Assembly: GCA_031396205.1 (NCBI GenBank)
Contig: JANNKH010000001.1
Coordinates: 42,689-106,688, forward strand
Source: CAISIP01 sp031396205
Lineage (GTDB): Bacteria; Pseudomonadota; Gammaproteobacteria; Burkholderiales; Burkholderiaceae_C
DNA: 64,000 nt
Direction of reading: 5' to 3'
Both the position numbers and the translations under genes were made by a program. The notes beneath the pieces were generated by a model, which was given only the letters and a program-made list of their open reading frames with translations, was not told the DNA's origin and did no database searches. Below are positions 9,187-19,641 of this stretch, in pieces. The stretch's first letter is position 1. Every line of letters begins with the position of its first letter.

Positions 9187-12100
9187 CGCAGGCCACTTCG
9201 GGTGAGCGCGACGTTGAACGCATGGTGCGCGATGAGCAGGTGCGCCAGCATCGCCAGACTGCGCCGGCCGCGGTGGCCGGCAGCGCGCTGCTGGGATTGA
9301 TCGTGGCGGCCGTGCAGTCTCGCGTCACCGGGCTGGGACCGGCGTCCCTCTGGTTGCTGGTATTGGCACTGGGCTTGCTGGCGCGTGTCTGGATGTACCG
9401 GCGCCATCGCCTTGCCGCACCCGAGCACCGGTTATCCCATGCATGGATCGATCGCTACCGATGGATGTCGCTGGCGCATGGCTTGATCTGGGCCTTGTCG
9501 ATCCATTGGCTGTTTCCGCCGGCAGAACTGGCTCACCAACTGTTCCTGGGGTTCGCGTTGGCCGGTATCTGCGTGAGCTCGCTGTCGGGGTATGCCTTCG
9601 ACCCCAAGGCTGCACTGGCTTTCTCCCTGCCGATCTTGCTGGCCGTATTGGTACGTCTGCTGACGCTGGGCACGCAGACCGGTCTGATGATGGCCGCGAT
9701 CGGCCTGCTGTTCATCATGGTTGTGCTGGCCATTGCCTTGCGCGCCTATCGCACCATGCGCGTGTCCGTGGCCTTGCGCGGCGCGCAAACCGCACAACTG
9801 GCCGACGTGCGCCGCAGTCATGAACAACTGCAACGCGCCGAACAACTGGCTGGCCTGGGCAGTTTTGCGTGGGATCCCCGTACCCGGAGCCTGGAGTGGT
9901 CGGACGGGCATTTCAGGCTCTGGGGTCTTGCGCCGCGTAGCACCGAGCCCGATCTGGCCTTGTTTCGCAGCGGCGTGCACCCCGATGATCTGCGCATGGT
10001 GGACGAGGTCTTTCGCCTGTCCCAGCAACGCCCGGACGCGGTCGACTGCCGGTTCCGGGTTCGCTGGCCCGATGGCAGTGTGCACCATGTGCTGGGTCGC
10101 AGCGACGTTCAACGCGATGCGCACGGACAGGTGGTGGCAGTATTGGGCACCGTGCAGGACGTTACCCTGCGCACGCTGACCGAGGCCAGCCTGGTGGAAA
10201 AGCAGCAACTGCTTTCGGTGATGCAGCAGACGACGCAGCTGGGCTTTTGGTTCGTCGATCGGGATGGCCTCACCACCGACGCCAATCCCGCCCTGTGCGC
10301 CATGCTGCGACGGTCGCGCCAGGAACTGATCGGCGCCAGCATGCTGGCGCTGGTGGATGACCGATATGCGCGCCGGCTGCGCCAGTACCTGGCGGGGCGC
10401 GACGTGTCGGGCGAACCCAGCGTCGTGCTCGATCTGATCCGGCCGGACGGCAGCCGTGTGCATTGCCTTGGCCACGAGACCGCCCTGGTCGATGCGGCGG
10501 GTACGGTAGTCGGTCTTGTGGCCATGTTGTCCGACCTGAGCGCGGTAGAGCGGGCGCGCGAGGCTCAGCATTTCACCGAGTTTGTTGTCAATTCGGTCAA
10601 TGACATGGTCAGTGTCACCGATCTGGACGGTAACTACCGCTTTGTCAATGACGCCTGGTGCAGGCGCAATTCGATGACGCGCGAGCGGGTGCTGGGCCGG
10701 CCCATCGGCGAGGTAATGCCGCAGGTGATGACACCCGAACGGCAACGGGCCTTGTCAGATTGCGCCGGGCGCAACGAGATGCGGGTGGTTCGAGCCAATG
10801 TGCCGGACGCGGCGCTGGGCGTACGGACCATGGAAACCACCATGACACCCTACCTGACCCGTGACACCAAGGTGCGCGGTGTGGTGGCGGTGACGCGTGA
10901 CGTAACCGAGCAGGAAGCCACCCGGATCGCGCTGGCGCAAAGCCTGGAGAACCTGCGCCGCACCGTCAATGCAACGGCCGACGGCTTGTTCGCCTATGAC
11001 GCGAACGATCCCCAGGGTCACCTGCTGTTTGCCAATGACCGATTTTTCCAGATGTGGAACATGCCGGTGCAACCACCGCAAGTGGTCACCCGAGCGGATG
11101 TGATCGCTGCAGCCAGCAAGCTGTTCGTCGATCCGCGGCGTGAGGTCGCCCGCATCGACGCGATTACAGCGCTCGATGTGCCACACACCGACCGTGTGGA
11201 GTTGCGCGATGGGCGGCTACTGGAGCGCCGCAGCGTACCGATGAAGAACGAAACGGGCCCGACCCGTGTCTGGACCTTTCGCGACGTTACGCTGCAGGAG
11301 CAGGCGGTCGAAGCGTTGCGTGCCAATGAAGGCCAGCAACGCGCGCTGATGGACGCGTTTCCAGGTTATGTCAATGTCATCGACCAGGACTTCGTCTTCA
11401 CCTATGTGAATGCGCGTATGGCGGCGCTGATCGGGCAGCCTGTCAGCGCCATCGTCGGTGGCCCTGTGCGGGATCTGCTCGGCGAGGAGCGTTACCTTCA
11501 GATCGTGCAGGACGTGGGCCGCATCGAGGCCGGCGAACGGGTTGTGGTCGAGAGGCTGTTCGAGGCCACGCCGCATCGCCCAGCGGTCTATTTGCAGATC
11601 ACCGAGGTCATGGGTGCCAAGGGCACGGGCGGGCTGCAGCGCTACTACGCGTTTGGCGTCGACATCACCGGGCTCAAGCTGGCGCAGGAGCAATTGCGCT
11701 CGGCCAAGGAAGATGCGGAACGGGCCGACATGGCCAAGAGCGCCTTCCTGGCCAGCGTCAGTCACGAATTGCGCACGCCGCTCAATGCCATTCTGGGCTT
11801 TTCGCAACTGCTGCGCGCCGACGCGCACGCGTCGCAAACTGCCAGCGACAACGCCGGCGAAATCGAACGGGCGGGCCGCCATCTGTTGTCGCTGGTGGAT
11901 GACCTGATCGACCTCGGCGGTGTCGAAGCCGGCCACCTCGAACTGACGATGGTACGGGTGGCCGTCGAGACCGTCATCAACGACAGCCTGTCGATGGTGG
12001 CGCCACTGGCCGCCAATCAGGGCATCCGGATTGTGTTCGAGGGCGGCAACGCGCGCAATGCGGTGGTGCTGGCCGACGCGGTCCGGTTGCGCCAGATCGT

Positions 12101-14516
12101 GATCAACCTGTTGTCCAACGCAATCAAGTACAACCGGCCCGACGGGTCGGTGCGGGTGTCGTGCCGGCGCCTTGTGCCCGCAGGCGCGTCGGGTGACGCG
12201 CGGATCCGGATCGCGGTTACCGACACCGGCACGGGCATCGCGCCGGAGCTGGCCAACCGTGTCTTCTCGGCGTTCGAGCGGCTGGGCGCAGAGCGGGGTT
12301 CGGTCGAGGGTACCGGCATCGGCCTGGCGATTTCGCGGCGGCTGGTCGGTGCCATGGGCGGATCGATCGGATATGAGAGCCGGATGCAGGAAGGCAGCAC
12401 GTTCTGGATCGACCTGCCGCCACTAGCGCAGCTTGTTGGCGACAAGGAGCCCGCCAGGCTGCCGGCGGCGCGCATGGTCAAGCCGCTGCTGCACCGTGGC
12501 CGACCCCGGATTCTGGTAGCCGAGGACTATGGCCCCAACCAGACGGTACTCAGGCTGCAGCTCGACAGCCTGGGTTGCGATGTGGACGTGGTGACCGATG
12601 GCGAAGCAGCGCTTGACCAATGGCAGGGCAAGGCCTATGACCTTCTGCTTACCGACCTCGACATGCCGCGTATGGGCGGGCATGACCTCGCCCGTGCCAT
12701 ACGGGAACAGGAAGGTCCGCGCGGGGGACGGATTCCGATCGTCGCGATCAGCGCGGCTGTGGTGCCAGGCGAGATGGCGCGCTGCATCGCGGCCGGTATG
12801 GACGACATGCTGACCAAGCCGATCTCGCTCGAAGTGCTGGCCGCGATGCTCACCCGCTGGCTGGCTAACCACGGCTCGACGCGCGCTGGCGTCCAACCAC
12901 GCGAGCTGCCGGTCCCGGCAACCGCGCCGCCGGTGCTGGACATCGAGGCGCTGTATCAGGTTCTGGGCCGCGTCAGCTCGGCGCAGGCGCGGGCGTTGTT
13001 GACCACCTTCATAGACGCCGTCGAGGAAGGGCTGCTCCGATTGTCCGATCCGGCCCTGGACGCTGCCACGCTGGCGCGCGAGATGCACCGCCAACGGTCG
13101 TCGGCGCGCACCGTGGGTGCGATGCGGTACGCAATGCTGGTCGATGCACTGGCGCGCCGGGCACTGGCCGGCGACATGCGGGATCTGCCGCAGGCGGTTC
13201 GCGCGCTGCGCGCGCAGCTGCAGCAGGTCCGACAGCAGGCGCAGGAACTGGACCTGGTGGAGCCCAGTTCGTTTCCGGCTCCACTGCAGGCGGAGACCTC
13301 GCGCGAGGCGTTGGTGGGTTCCGTGATGGTGGTGGATGATGATCCCGTGGTGCTGCTGCATATGCAGCAGATGCTCGCGGGCATCGGTATCGGCGAGGTA
13401 CTGACTGCGCGCAACGGAGTGGAAGCGCTGGTGCAGATGAACCGCCGCGCCACGCCACTGGAGGTGGTGGTGTGCGACCTCAACATGCCCGAGATGGACG
13501 GCGTGGAAATGATTCGCCGCTTTGGACAAAGCGGGTTCCTGGGTGGCTTGATCCTGATGAGCGGTGCCAACGAGCAGTTGCTGACCACCGTCGGGAATCT
13601 GGCCCGTCTGCAGGGACTGACCGTACTGGGCCAGATCCACAAGCCGGCAACGCCCCAGCAGATGATTGATCTGCTGCAGCGTTTCGACCCGGACCGCACC
13701 GCGATGCAGCCCGCCGACGGGGGGTCGATCATGACGCCGCAGGCGATCCTGGCGGGCATTCGCCATGCCGAGTTCAGCATCTGGTTTCAGCCCAAGGTCA
13801 AGGCAGACACTTTGGCGCCGGTCGGCGTCGAGGCCTTGGCACGCTGGCGCCAACCAGACGGCAGCTATGTGTCACCCGACCTGTTCATCGTTGCAGCCGA
13901 GCGCGCCGGAATCATCGGGCAGTTGTCGGCGGTATTGCTCGACACCGCGCTGCAGGAGAGCGCCAAATTGCATCGCGCCGGGTTTGCGCTGTCGGTCTCG
14001 CTCAACCTGTCGGCGTTGTGGCTGGACGACCTGAATCTGCCGGATCTGTTGATGCAGACCGCGCAGGCCCAGGGACTGCAGCCAAGTGATATCACGCTGG
14101 AGGTGACCGAGACCGGCGTCACCAAGGACATTGCGATTGCGCTTGACGTGCTGACCCGGTTGCGGCTGAAGGGTTTTGGCCTGTCGATCGACGATTTCGG
14201 TATCGGCTATTCGTCGTTCGAGCAACTCGGGCGGATTCCGTTCACCGAGATGAAGCTGGATCGCAGTTTTGTTGCCCGTGGCACCCGCGACTCGGCCGCA
14301 CTGGCGATTCTGGAGAGCAGCATGGCGATGGCAACCAAGTTGCAGTTGCGAACCGTGGCCGAGGGCGTCGAGTCGCAGGCGGAACTGGATTTGGTGCGGC
14401 GGCTGGGTTGCGATGACGTACAGGGCTTTCTGATCGCCAAGCCCATGCCCTGCGACGCGCTGATACGGTGGTTACGCGAGCGCGATGGCGCTCGTTCAAG
14501 GCCGAACGGGCGGTAG
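9183..14516 (+). CDS. Membrane hybrid sensor kinase with PAS repeats, two receivers, HPt-like segment and EAL domain
   Basis: 1777 residues from ATG 9183 (1786 from a TTG at 9156). About six membrane helices occupy residues 25-200, followed by some five PAS-type domains. The kinase core has SHELRTPLN with phospho-His near residue 861 and ATPase boxes NLLSNAIKYN, DTGTGI and GTGIGLAIS. Receiver 1 has Asp near 1158 (TDLDMPRMGG). A helical HPt-like stretch has a His near 1302 (EMHRQRSSART). Receiver 2 has Asp near 1432 (CDLNMPEMDG). The EAL domain starts near 1550 and keeps VEAL, the NLS Asn, VTET, IDDFG, MKLD, AEGVE and QGF, so c-di-GMP phosphodiesterase activity is expected. No GGDEF domain is present. 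It probably converts a membrane or redox signal into lower c-di-GMP. The gene is monocistronic, and its last 21 bp overlap the end of mltB. Confidence 0.92.
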   Translation: MTQATSGERDVERMVRDEQVRQHRQTAPAAVAGSALLGLIVAAVQSRVTGLGPASLWLLVLALGLLARVWMYRRHRLAAPEHRLSHAWIDRYRWMSLAHGLIWALSIHWLFPPAELAHQLFLGFALAGICVSSLSGYAFDPKAALAFSLPILLAVLVRLLTLGTQTGLMMAAIGLLFIMVVLAIALRAYRTMRVSVALRGAQTAQLADVRRSHEQLQRAEQLAGLGSFAWDPRTRSLEWSDGHFRLWGLAPRSTEPDLALFRSGVHPDDLRMVDEVFRLSQQRPDAVDCRFRVRWPDGSVHHVLGRSDVQRDAHGQVVAVLGTVQDVTLRTLTEASLVEKQQLLSVMQQTTQLGFWFVDRDGLTTDANPALCAMLRRSRQELIGASMLALVDDRYARRLRQYLAGRDVSGEPSVVLDLIRPDGSRVHCLGHETALVDAAGTVVGLVAMLSDLSAVERAREAQHFTEFVVNSVNDMVSVTDLDGNYRFVNDAWCRRNSMTRERVLGRPIGEVMPQVMTPERQRALSDCAGRNEMRVVRANVPDAALGVRTMETTMTPYLTRDTKVRGVVAVTRDVTEQEATRIALAQSLENLRRTVNATADGLFAYDANDPQGHLLFANDRFFQMWNMPVQPPQVVTRADVIAAASKLFVDPRREVARIDAITALDVPHTDRVELRDGRLLERRSVPMKNETGPTRVWTFRDVTLQEQAVEALRANEGQQRALMDAFPGYVNVIDQDFVFTYVNARMAALIGQPVSAIVGGPVRDLLGEERYLQIVQDVGRIEAGERVVVERLFEATPHRPAVYLQITEVMGAKGTGGLQRYYAFGVDITGLKLAQEQLRSAKEDAERADMAKSAFLASVSHELRTPLNAILGFSQLLRADAHASQTASDNAGEIERAGRHLLSLVDDLIDLGGVEAGHLELTMVRVAVETVINDSLSMVAPLAANQGIRIVFEGGNARNAVVLADAVRLRQIVINLLSNAIKYNRPDGSVRVSCRRLVPAGASGDARIRIAVTDTGTGIAPELANRVFSAFERLGAERGSVEGTGIGLAISRRLVGAMGGSIGYESRMQEGSTFWIDLPPLAQLVGDKEPARLPAARMVKPLLHRGRPRILVAEDYGPNQTVLRLQLDSLGCDVDVVTDGEAALDQWQGKAYDLLLTDLDMPRMGGHDLARAIREQEGPRGGRIPIVAISAAVVPGEMARCIAAGMDDMLTKPISLEVLAAMLTRWLANHGSTRAGVQPRELPVPATAPPVLDIEALYQVLGRVSSAQARALLTTFIDAVEEGLLRLSDPALDAATLAREMHRQRSSARTVGAMRYAMLVDALARRALAGDMRDLPQAVRALRAQLQQVRQQAQELDLVEPSSFPAPLQAETSREALVGSVMVVDDDPVVLLHMQQMLAGIGIGEVLTARNGVEALVQMNRRATPLEVVVCDLNMPEMDGVEMIRRFGQSGFLGGLILMSGANEQLLTTVGNLARLQGLTVLGQIHKPATPQQMIDLLQRFDPDRTAMQPADGGSIMTPQAILAGIRHAEFSIWFQPKVKADTLAPVGVEALARWRQPDGSYVSPDLFIVAAERAGIIGQLSAVLLDTALQESAKLHRAGFALSVSLNLSALWLDDLNLPDLLMQTAQAQGLQPSDITLEVTETGVTKDIAIALDVLTRLRLKGFGLSIDDFGIGYSSFEQLGRIPFTEMKLDRSFVARGTRDSAALAILESSMAMATKLQLRTVAEGVESQAELDLVRRLGCDDVQGFLIAKPMPCDALIRWLRERDGARSRPNGR

Positions 14517-15596
14517 CCCGCGCGCGGCGGCTACTTCCCGGCCCAGCTCGATGACGGCCAGCGCGTAGTAGCTGCTCCAGTTGTAGCGGGTGATGGCGTA
14601 AAAATTCTCGGTGCCCACGACATAGCTGGGTTCGGCGTCGCCATTGTGCAGCTCGACCAGCGCCAGTGGGCCCTTGTGCTGCAGGGCGACGCCCTCCATC
14701 AGGACGCCCTTGGCCGCCATGCTGGCGGCGCTGAAGGTCGGCAGGATATCGGGCGCCAGCAGGGCATCGAGATCGAGCGTACCGCGGTCAAACCGGACCG
14801 GGTAATGGGTAGGCATGTCCCGGGTCCAGCCAAAGGCCACGAAGTAATTTGCAACCGAACCGATGGCGTCGGCGTGACTCTGGAACAGGTCGATCCGGCC
14901 GTCGGCGTCGAAGTCGATCGCGTACTTGACCCAGCTCGAGGGCATGAACTGCGGTATGCCCATGGCGCCGGCAAAACTGCCGCGCAGGCTCAATGGATCG
15001 GTGTCCGAGCGTTGCGCGAGCGACAGCAGCTGTTCGAGCTCGCCGAGGAAAAAAGCCCTGCGTTCCGCAGCGCGTGGATGGGCGTTGGGGAAATCAAAAC
15101 TCAGGGTGGCCAGCGCATCCATGACCCGGAAACTGCCGACGTTGCGCCCGTAGATGGTTTCGACGCCGATGATGCCGACGATGATCTGGGCCGGCACGCC
15201 AAATTCACGCTCGGCGCGTTCCAGGTCGGCCTGGTGTGACTGCCAGAAATCGACGCCGGCCCGGATCCTGACCGGGTCGATGAAGCGGCTGCGGTAGACC
15301 CGCCAGTTCTTTGCACTGACGCTGGGAGCGGGCAGCACCCAGCGGGCGACCTGCGGCAGGTGGCGTGACTGGCCAATGACCCGGCGCACCCAGTCGCGGT
15401 CCAATGCGCGGCGCTCGGCGATGCCGTCGGCGATATGCATGACGTCTGCGCGCTGCGCGTACAGGCCGGAGTCATTGCCGGCCTGCGCGCTGGCGGCGAT
15501 CCGGCGCTTGCTGTGGGGCTTTGCGGCCCAGCTGCTGGACAGTGCAAGGCACAGCGCGGTGAAAATCAGCAGCGGGACTCGGACAGAAAAATGCAT
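14496..15596 (-). CDS. mltB: Membrane-bound lytic murein transglycosylase B (MltB family)
   Basis: A 366-residue periplasmic enzyme starting at ATG 15596. The first 24 residues are a signal peptide ending in SSWA; no lipobox cysteine is visible, so it may be soluble rather than a lipoprotein. Catalytic Glu146 lies in GVETIYGRN, and SFAGAMGIPQFMPSSW is the family signature. It cleaves peptidoglycan glycan strands to 1,6-anhydro products during wall turnover. Its start overlaps the tgpA-like stop by one base (TGATG), so it is translationally coupled as the last gene of the moxR-DUF58-tgpA operon. Its 3' end overlaps the convergent sensor gene by 21 bp. Confidence 0.92.
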   Translation of the reverse strand: MHFSVRVPLLIFTALCLALSSSWAAKPHSKRRIAASAQAGNDSGLYAQRADVMHIADGIAERRALDRDWVRRVIGQSRHLPQVARWVLPAPSVSAKNWRVYRSRFIDPVRIRAGVDFWQSHQADLERAEREFGVPAQIIVGIIGVETIYGRNVGSFRVMDALATLSFDFPNAHPRAAERRAFFLGELEQLLSLAQRSDTDPLSLRGSFAGAMGIPQFMPSSWVKYAIDFDADGRIDLFQSHADAIGSVANYFVAFGWTRDMPTHYPVRFDRGTLDLDALLAPDILPTFSAASMAAKGVLMEGVALQHKGPLALVELHNGDAEPSYVVGTENFYAITRYNWSSYYALAVIELGREVAAARGLPPVRP

Positions 15597-17608
15597 CAGC
15601 GGGGCCAGGGTAATTGGCTGAATTGTCGCCGCAAGCCCGCCAGGTTTGCGCCGCCGGGTGCGCCGTGGGGTGCATACCGCAGTGCCTCCAGGTGCAACAA
15701 CCATTTGCAGATGGCCTCGGCGCGCACGTCGGTCGGTCCCCAGCGCTGGCGTATCTGCAGGGCGATGGTGCGCGGCGGGCTGCTGGGGGCAATGGGCCAG
15801 CCGGCCCCGGTCAGCCTGCGGGTCGCCCTCTCGAGCAGTCGCAGCCACGGATCGTGCCGGCTGCGTTCCCACAGAGTCCAGGCGGCGCCCAGCAGGCTGG
15901 AGAACACGATCAGCGCCAACAGCACGTAGCCCAGGTCTTCCCAGCTGGGCGACACAAAGCCGATGCCCTTGAGCAGGTCCAGCTGGGTGTTCTGGGTGTA
16001 GTTGAGCACCCATTGGTTCCAGCCGTTGTTGACCGCCTCCCAGGCGGCGCGCAGGTTGATCCAGGCCGCGGGGTTGACCGCCTCTATCGCGCTCGCCAGC
16101 ACGCCGCGCGGCGCCACCAGGCGCTGCAGCGACCCGGTGCGACCCGGAGACACGGCCGATGTCGGATCGACCCGCACCCAGCCGCGCCCGGCCAGCCAGA
16201 CCTCGGACCAGGCGTGGGCGTCGCTCTGGCGCAGCACCCAGAATCCGTCCAGGCTGTTGATCTCGCCGCCCTGGTAGCCGGTGACTATGCGCGCAGGTAT
16301 GTCAAGCGCGCGCATCATGATCACGAACGCAGACGCGATGTGTTCGCAGAACCCGGCGCGCCGGTCGAACCAGAACTCGTCGGCCGTGTTGTTGCTGTAG
16401 ACCCCTGGCTCCAGCGTATAGGTGTAGCCGCCCGTGCGCAGTCGCTGCAGCACCGCGTCGACCAGCCGGGCCGGATCCGCGCCAAATTGCGGATCCTGGT
16501 GCAATTCGGTCGCCCATTGCATGGTGCGCGGATTCAGCCCTGGCGGCAGGTCCAGGTAGTCCTGCAGGGCCGCGGTACGCCGCTGCGGGCCATGGCTGAA
16601 CGCGATGTGGCTCTGCGCCGAATAGCGCAGCAGATCGGATACCGGCCGGTCGGCCAGCCATTGCAACTGGCGCGACATGCGCAACTCCATGCCACGCGCG
16701 ACAGGAGCGTTCTGTGCCGCGTCCAGCACAAAGATCCAGGGCCGGTTGTTGGGTTCGAGCGTGACCTGGTATCGGATGGGTTCGCCCTGCACCTGCAGGT
16801 TGGCCGGATCCTGCATGCGGTCCGGAAAACCGGTGCGCAAGGGTTGCCACTGCCGCCCCTGCAGCGTGGACAACACCGGGCCGCGGAAATACATGTCGCT
16901 CTGACGCGGCACCGGGCCTTCAAACTGCACCCGCAGGGCAATGCTGTCGTCCAGCGCCAATTGGGCAATGGCGCCGACTTCCATCGTCGCGGAAAGGCCG
17001 CTGCGCCCGCTCATGGCGTCACTGGGCATGCCCCACAGTGGCGCCATCCGCGGAAAGAGCAGGAACAGCACCAACATGATCGGCGCACCCAGCGCGGCCA
17101 TCGTCATCGCCGTACCGAAGGCCTCGCGCAGCGGCGGCTTGCCTACCGGCATGTGGGTATTGACCAGCGCGGTCAGCAGCCCCATCAGCGCGACCAGCAT
17201 GGCCGCCGCAGTAAGCAGGGACTGGGAGAAGAAGAAGTTGGTCAGCATCGTGAAGAAGCCGAGGAAAAACACGACAAAGGCGTCCCGTCGGGCGCGCAGC
17301 TCCAGCGTCTTGAGCGTCAGCAGGACGACGAGCATCGTGACACCGGCATCGCGACCGAGCAGCGTGCGGTGCGTGGCCAGCGTGGCGCCGATGGTCAGCA
17401 CGAGCAGGCCGAGCAACCACCAGCGCGATGGCAGCGGGCGGACCTTCCAGGCCAGGATCGCGCGCCACACCAGAACGCCCACTGCCAGCGCCGCGCACCA
17501 CAGTGGCAGGCGTCCCAGTTGCGGGCCCAGCACCAGCGCAATAACCAGCAACAGGAACAGCGTATCGCGGGCGTCGCGTGGCAGGTGGCGCAGCCGCTCC
17601 AGCATCAC
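15596..17608 (-). CDS. TgpA-like membrane transglutaminase (DUF3488 plus transglutaminase core)
   Basis: A 670-residue inner-membrane protein. Residues 15-185 form six or so membrane helices (DUF3488), followed by a periplasmic transglutaminase core with Cys421 (AGFCEHIASAF), His465 (SDAHAWSEVW) and Asp481 (RVDPTSA). One more helix lies near residues 555-580, then a cytoplasmic C-terminal tail. The Pseudomonas homologue TgpA is essential for growth and probably modifies a periplasmic substrate. The start codons at 17608/17605 overlap the end of the DUF58 gene, so moxR, the DUF58 gene, tgpA and mltB form one operon, the usual arrangement for this family. Confidence 0.92.
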   Translation of the reverse strand: MMLERLRHLPRDARDTLFLLLVIALVLGPQLGRLPLWCAALAVGVLVWRAILAWKVRPLPSRWWLLGLLVLTIGATLATHRTLLGRDAGVTMLVVLLTLKTLELRARRDAFVVFFLGFFTMLTNFFFSQSLLTAAAMLVALMGLLTALVNTHMPVGKPPLREAFGTAMTMAALGAPIMLVLFLLFPRMAPLWGMPSDAMSGRSGLSATMEVGAIAQLALDDSIALRVQFEGPVPRQSDMYFRGPVLSTLQGRQWQPLRTGFPDRMQDPANLQVQGEPIRYQVTLEPNNRPWIFVLDAAQNAPVARGMELRMSRQLQWLADRPVSDLLRYSAQSHIAFSHGPQRRTAALQDYLDLPPGLNPRTMQWATELHQDPQFGADPARLVDAVLQRLRTGGYTYTLEPGVYSNNTADEFWFDRRAGFCEHIASAFVIMMRALDIPARIVTGYQGGEINSLDGFWVLRQSDAHAWSEVWLAGRGWVRVDPTSAVSPGRTGSLQRLVAPRGVLASAIEAVNPAAWINLRAAWEAVNNGWNQWVLNYTQNTQLDLLKGIGFVSPSWEDLGYVLLALIVFSSLLGAAWTLWERSRHDPWLRLLERATRRLTGAGWPIAPSSPPRTIALQIRQRWGPTDVRAEAICKWLLHLEALRYAPHGAPGGANLAGLRRQFSQLPWPR

Positions 17609-18666
17609 GGTCGCTCGCCGGTAACGCGGTCAACCGGGCCGATCCCGGATGTTCCGTACAGCGCGAGCGCTTCCAGACAGCGGCGTTTGTGCGCCTCACC
17701 GCTGGCCGGCCGGATTTCCTGCGCGCCAAGCCGCAGCCCGAAGTCCAGGTTATGCCGATCCGCCGCCTGAACCCAGGCACAGAGCCGCGACAGCGTGCGC
17801 TCGAGCATGTCACCGGTGCCGGGCAGCGCGAGTGGCAATCCGGTGTTCGCCAGGTCCAGCCACAGCTCATAACGCTGGGCCTGGTGGGTGTCGCGGCTGA
17901 CCAGTTCATCGGCCTTGGCCAGCTTCTTCCAAACCACCAGTTTGAGCGGGTCGCCGCGCTGATAGCTGCGCACGCCGTCGAATTCGCCACTGGCGCGCTG
18001 GGTCCGCACCGCCGTCGCGCCACCGGCGCGCGGCTCGCCTTCGGGCAGCGGCGGCGCGAAGGCCTCGGGCGCGGGATAGACCAATACCCGTGAAGCCGGC
18101 CGCCAGATGGTCCAGACGCGGAACGTACCCAGCGGAAAGCGGGTTTCGGCTGTCAGCGCCGGGATCGGGTGCAGGCCGCGGTGCGCCGGCTTGAACGCCA
18201 CATGCACGGTGGCGCGACCCTGGCCGGGTACGTCGGCCCAGACCCAGTGGTCGGCGCCGTGTACGCTCAGTCCGATGCCGTGCCGTACCCGCTTGCGCAA
18301 GCTCACCAGATCGACGCTCACTGTGGTGTTGCCACCCATGGTCCCGGGATCGACCGGTTGCAATTGCAGCGACAGACCGCGCAGGGTGCCGTGGCACAGG
18401 TGCATGCCGATCATGGCGCTGCCGGCCAGCAAAAAGGTCAGCAGGTAGCCCAGATTGAGCTGGTAGTTGATGGACGCGACCAGCAGCACGAGAAGCGTCG
18501 CCGCCAGCATGAAGCCGGCACGGGTCGGCAGGATATAGACGTTACGCTGCGTCAGCAGCGAGGTATCGCACTCGGGCAGACGCGCCTGCAACCAGCGACG
18601 GAACCTGGCCCGACCATGCGCGACCGGTCGCCACACCGGATGGGGCAGGGACTGCGCCGGATCCAT
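17605..18666 (-). CDS. DUF58 domain-containing membrane protein
   Basis: A 353-residue protein starting at ATG 18666 (MDPAQSLPHP); an earlier in-frame ATG would overlap the end of moxR and adds unrelated sequence. Two membrane helices lie around residues 50-95 (MLAATLLVLLV...LLTFLLAGSAM). The C-terminal half has the DUF58 signature FDGVRSYQRGDPLKLVVWKKLAK. These proteins have a von Willebrand-A-like fold and act with the MoxR ATPase encoded immediately upstream (13-bp gap). The pairing suggests a chaperone-like complex at the membrane serving the transglutaminase encoded next. Confidence 0.9.
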   Translation of the reverse strand: MDPAQSLPHPVWRPVAHGRARFRRWLQARLPECDTSLLTQRNVYILPTRAGFMLAATLLVLLVASINYQLNLGYLLTFLLAGSAMIGMHLCHGTLRGLSLQLQPVDPGTMGGNTTVSVDLVSLRKRVRHGIGLSVHGADHWVWADVPGQGRATVHVAFKPAHRGLHPIPALTAETRFPLGTFRVWTIWRPASRVLVYPAPEAFAPPLPEGEPRAGGATAVRTQRASGEFDGVRSYQRGDPLKLVVWKKLAKADELVSRDTHQAQRYELWLDLANTGLPLALPGTGDMLERTLSRLCAWVQAADRHNLDFGLRLGAQEIRPASGEAHKRRCLEALALYGTSGIGPVDRVTGERP

Positions 18667-18679
18667 GCTGCAATACCTG

Positions 18680-19600
<921 letters not shown>

Positions 19601-19641
19601 GGCATGACGTTACCCGAAAAATTCGCTGGCGCCCCGTTGAC

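Noticed and set aside
15614..17770. 718-codon open frame on the plus strand opposite the tgpA-like gene
   Set aside because: It is antisense to a gene with an intact transglutaminase triad. The translation is rich in Gln, Arg and His with no recognisable domain, as expected from third-position GC bias.
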